This document shows, piece by piece, positions 62,855 to 64,000 of a stretch of 64,000 bases of DNA. The stretch is taken from the NCBI GenBank assembly GCA_024734495.1, contig JALMQS010000085.1, positions 21,419,539 to 21,483,538 on the forward strand, written 5' to 3'. The position numbers were made by a program, and so were the translations under genes. Source of the stretch: Forficula auricularia. Taxonomy: Eukaryota; Arthropoda; Insecta; Dermaptera; Forficulidae. The number at the start of each line of letters is the position of its first letter. The stretch's first letter is position 1. Under the pieces are notes generated by a model that saw only the letters and a program-made list of their open reading frames with translations, was not told the origin of the DNA and searched no databases.

Positions 62855-64000
62855 TATTGAGACAGTCTTATAACTCAAAAGCAGTGTATTATATGGAAAA
62901 AAGTTTCAAATAAAAGTATATTTATATAGAGTGGGAAACTAAACTACGTTATTGTTGTTTGATGTAGAATAAGCTTTCAAGGGTATTTTGAGGTCAAGTT
63001 CTCTTTTTTAAATGGAATCCTATATTTTTTGTTATGTCTACTTAATCTACAAAAAAAACTGAACAACTTTTATTAGAACTATTTTTTTATACGACGTCAA
63101 TAAACAAAAAAAATTAAATTAATTAGATCTCAAAAAAAATCTTAATAATTATTTTTAACAATTATTTAACTTAATTATCAAATAATAATTAATTATTAAA
63201 TAAAAAATTATTTAATTGAAATGTCACAACAATGAAAATAAGTGTTTATAATTATATTAAAAATTATTCTTGAGTTTAATAAAGATTATTTCTCGTGTCA
63301 ATCCAGTAGATAGTTATTATATATTGTATTACTATAATAAAAATGGAGCATTTTTTGTTGAAGACAGAATTAAAATGATCTTAATTTATGCAGTAAATGT
63401 GGAAGAACTGTTATGGGGCTATCATTGATAGATGCCGAGCATTTTCCTGACAGGGATACACCCTCACAAGCTTCATTTTATCGTGTTGTAAAAAAACAGG
63501 AAATGTAAAGTCTAAACAGGCCAAGATAATGAAATTGGAACTGGAATTCATCCAGAAGACTTGCGATAACACTCTGGAATGTCACAGAACAGTGTCGAAA
63601 AATTATTAAATTATTAATTATTATTAAATTATTTATTCAATAATTGATTATTTGATCATTATTATTTGATAATTAAGTTGAATAATTGTTAAAAATAATT
63701 ATAATTTATTTTTTTCTGAGATATAATTGATTTAATATTTTGTTTATTTGATGTAGTATAAAAAATAGTTCTAATGAAAGTTGGTCAGTTTTTTTTTGTA
63801 GATTAAATAGACGTAACCAAAAATATAGGAATCCATTTAGAAAAACAGAACTTGACCTTTAAATACCCTTGAAAGCTTGTTCTACGTCGAATAACAATAA
63901 CGTTGTATAGTTTCCCCTTGATATAAATAAACTTTTTTTTCATATAATGCACTGTTTTTGAGTTATAAGACTGTCTCAAGATAAAAAACTCACCCGGTAT
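62855..64000. mobile_element. Family E transposon, running to the window end
   Basis: Arms 62855-63250 and 63600-64000 are inverted copies (GAGACAGTCTTATAACTCAAA with its complement; CTGAACAACTTTTATTAGAAC with its complement). The right end ACTCACCCGGTAT is the last base run of the window. A transposase scrap lies in the middle. Confidence 0.7.
63345..63515 (+). pseudogene. Family E transposase N-terminal fragment (DUF4817-like)
   Basis: Frames read FVEDRIKMILIYA then, after stops and a shift, AEHFPDRDTPSQASFYRVVKKQEM. The M(V/I)LIY.. followed by (F/Y)PDR..PS...F.RVV pattern resembles DUF4817 N-terminal domains. The rest of the gene is missing between the long arms. Confidence 0.55.

Noticed and set aside
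1..64000. CRISPR arrays, bacterial operons, riboswitches or integrated prophage
   Set aside because: The repeats are diverged transposons rather than spaced direct repeats, and there are no dense coding frames or ribosome-binding sites.

Overview
The window looks like a gene-poor, AT-rich, intron-like or intergenic stretch of an arthropod (probably insect) nuclear genome. The evidence is indirect: remnants of Jockey-type, RTE-type and other non-LTR retrotransposons, Tc1/mariner-group transposases including ones with DUF4817-like segments, Helitron-like ends, foldback MITEs, tRNA-derived SINEs, microsatellites, and no bacterial-style operons. I cannot name the species. No complete host gene is visible. 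The only host-exon candidate is a 48-base segment at 17190-17237 with a strong 3' splice site and a GTAAGC donor. The longest open frames other than the retrotransposon remnants are low-complexity or repeat shadows.

Layout. 1-10.6 kb: tandem array of repeat family A, Helitron-like ends, a Tc1 element with a nested palindrome (3016-4585), a DUF4817-type element with a nested Harbinger-like MITE (5249-6013), a large palindromic element carrying hammerhead-like motifs with a MITE array inside one arm (7109-9512), then a second family A copy. 10.6-21.6 kb: Helitrons, a lone hammerhead-like motif, two copies of one non-LTR retroelement (one split by a MITE), the candidate exon, and a family A copy interrupted by a 329-bp palindrome with a 12-bp target duplication. 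21.6-33.5 kb: family C, further Helitron ends, a 336-bp hammerhead-like palindrome, a non-LTR C-terminus, tRNA-like SINE heads. 33.5-46 kb: foldback MITEs, a GC-rich unique island (35590-36000), Helitrons, a Jockey remnant (40119-41415). 46-64 kb: families A and B, SINE pair, more hammerhead-like palindromes (48050-48392; 53517-54774 split by an RTE remnant; 56640-57492), a hAT-like MITE with an 8-bp duplication, a mariner-type element (58391-60229), a Helitron with nested family B, and a family E element running to the window end.

The most interesting thing is a coherent set of palindromic insertions. Each arm carries, pointing outward, a motif matching the hammerhead ribozyme core: CUGANGA, stem II, GAAA (a few arms are degenerate), a stem III that is usually a short self-complementary word, and a UH cleavage position, with stem I pairs that differ from locus to locus. 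The clear examples share one extra nucleotide between CUGANGA and stem II. Six insertions have 9-14-bp target duplications and a one-sided extension. Four are 329-343 bp after removing nested DNA; two are about 850-910 bp. Hammerheads are known from Penelope-like elements and small non-autonomous retroelements; the inverted-arm architecture and the extra nucleotide are what deserve checking.

Nesting gives a relative history: MITE into non-LTR copy; hammerhead-like palindrome into family A and into a foldback MITE; RTE remnant into a hammerhead-like palindrome; small palindromic MITEs and family B into Helitrons.
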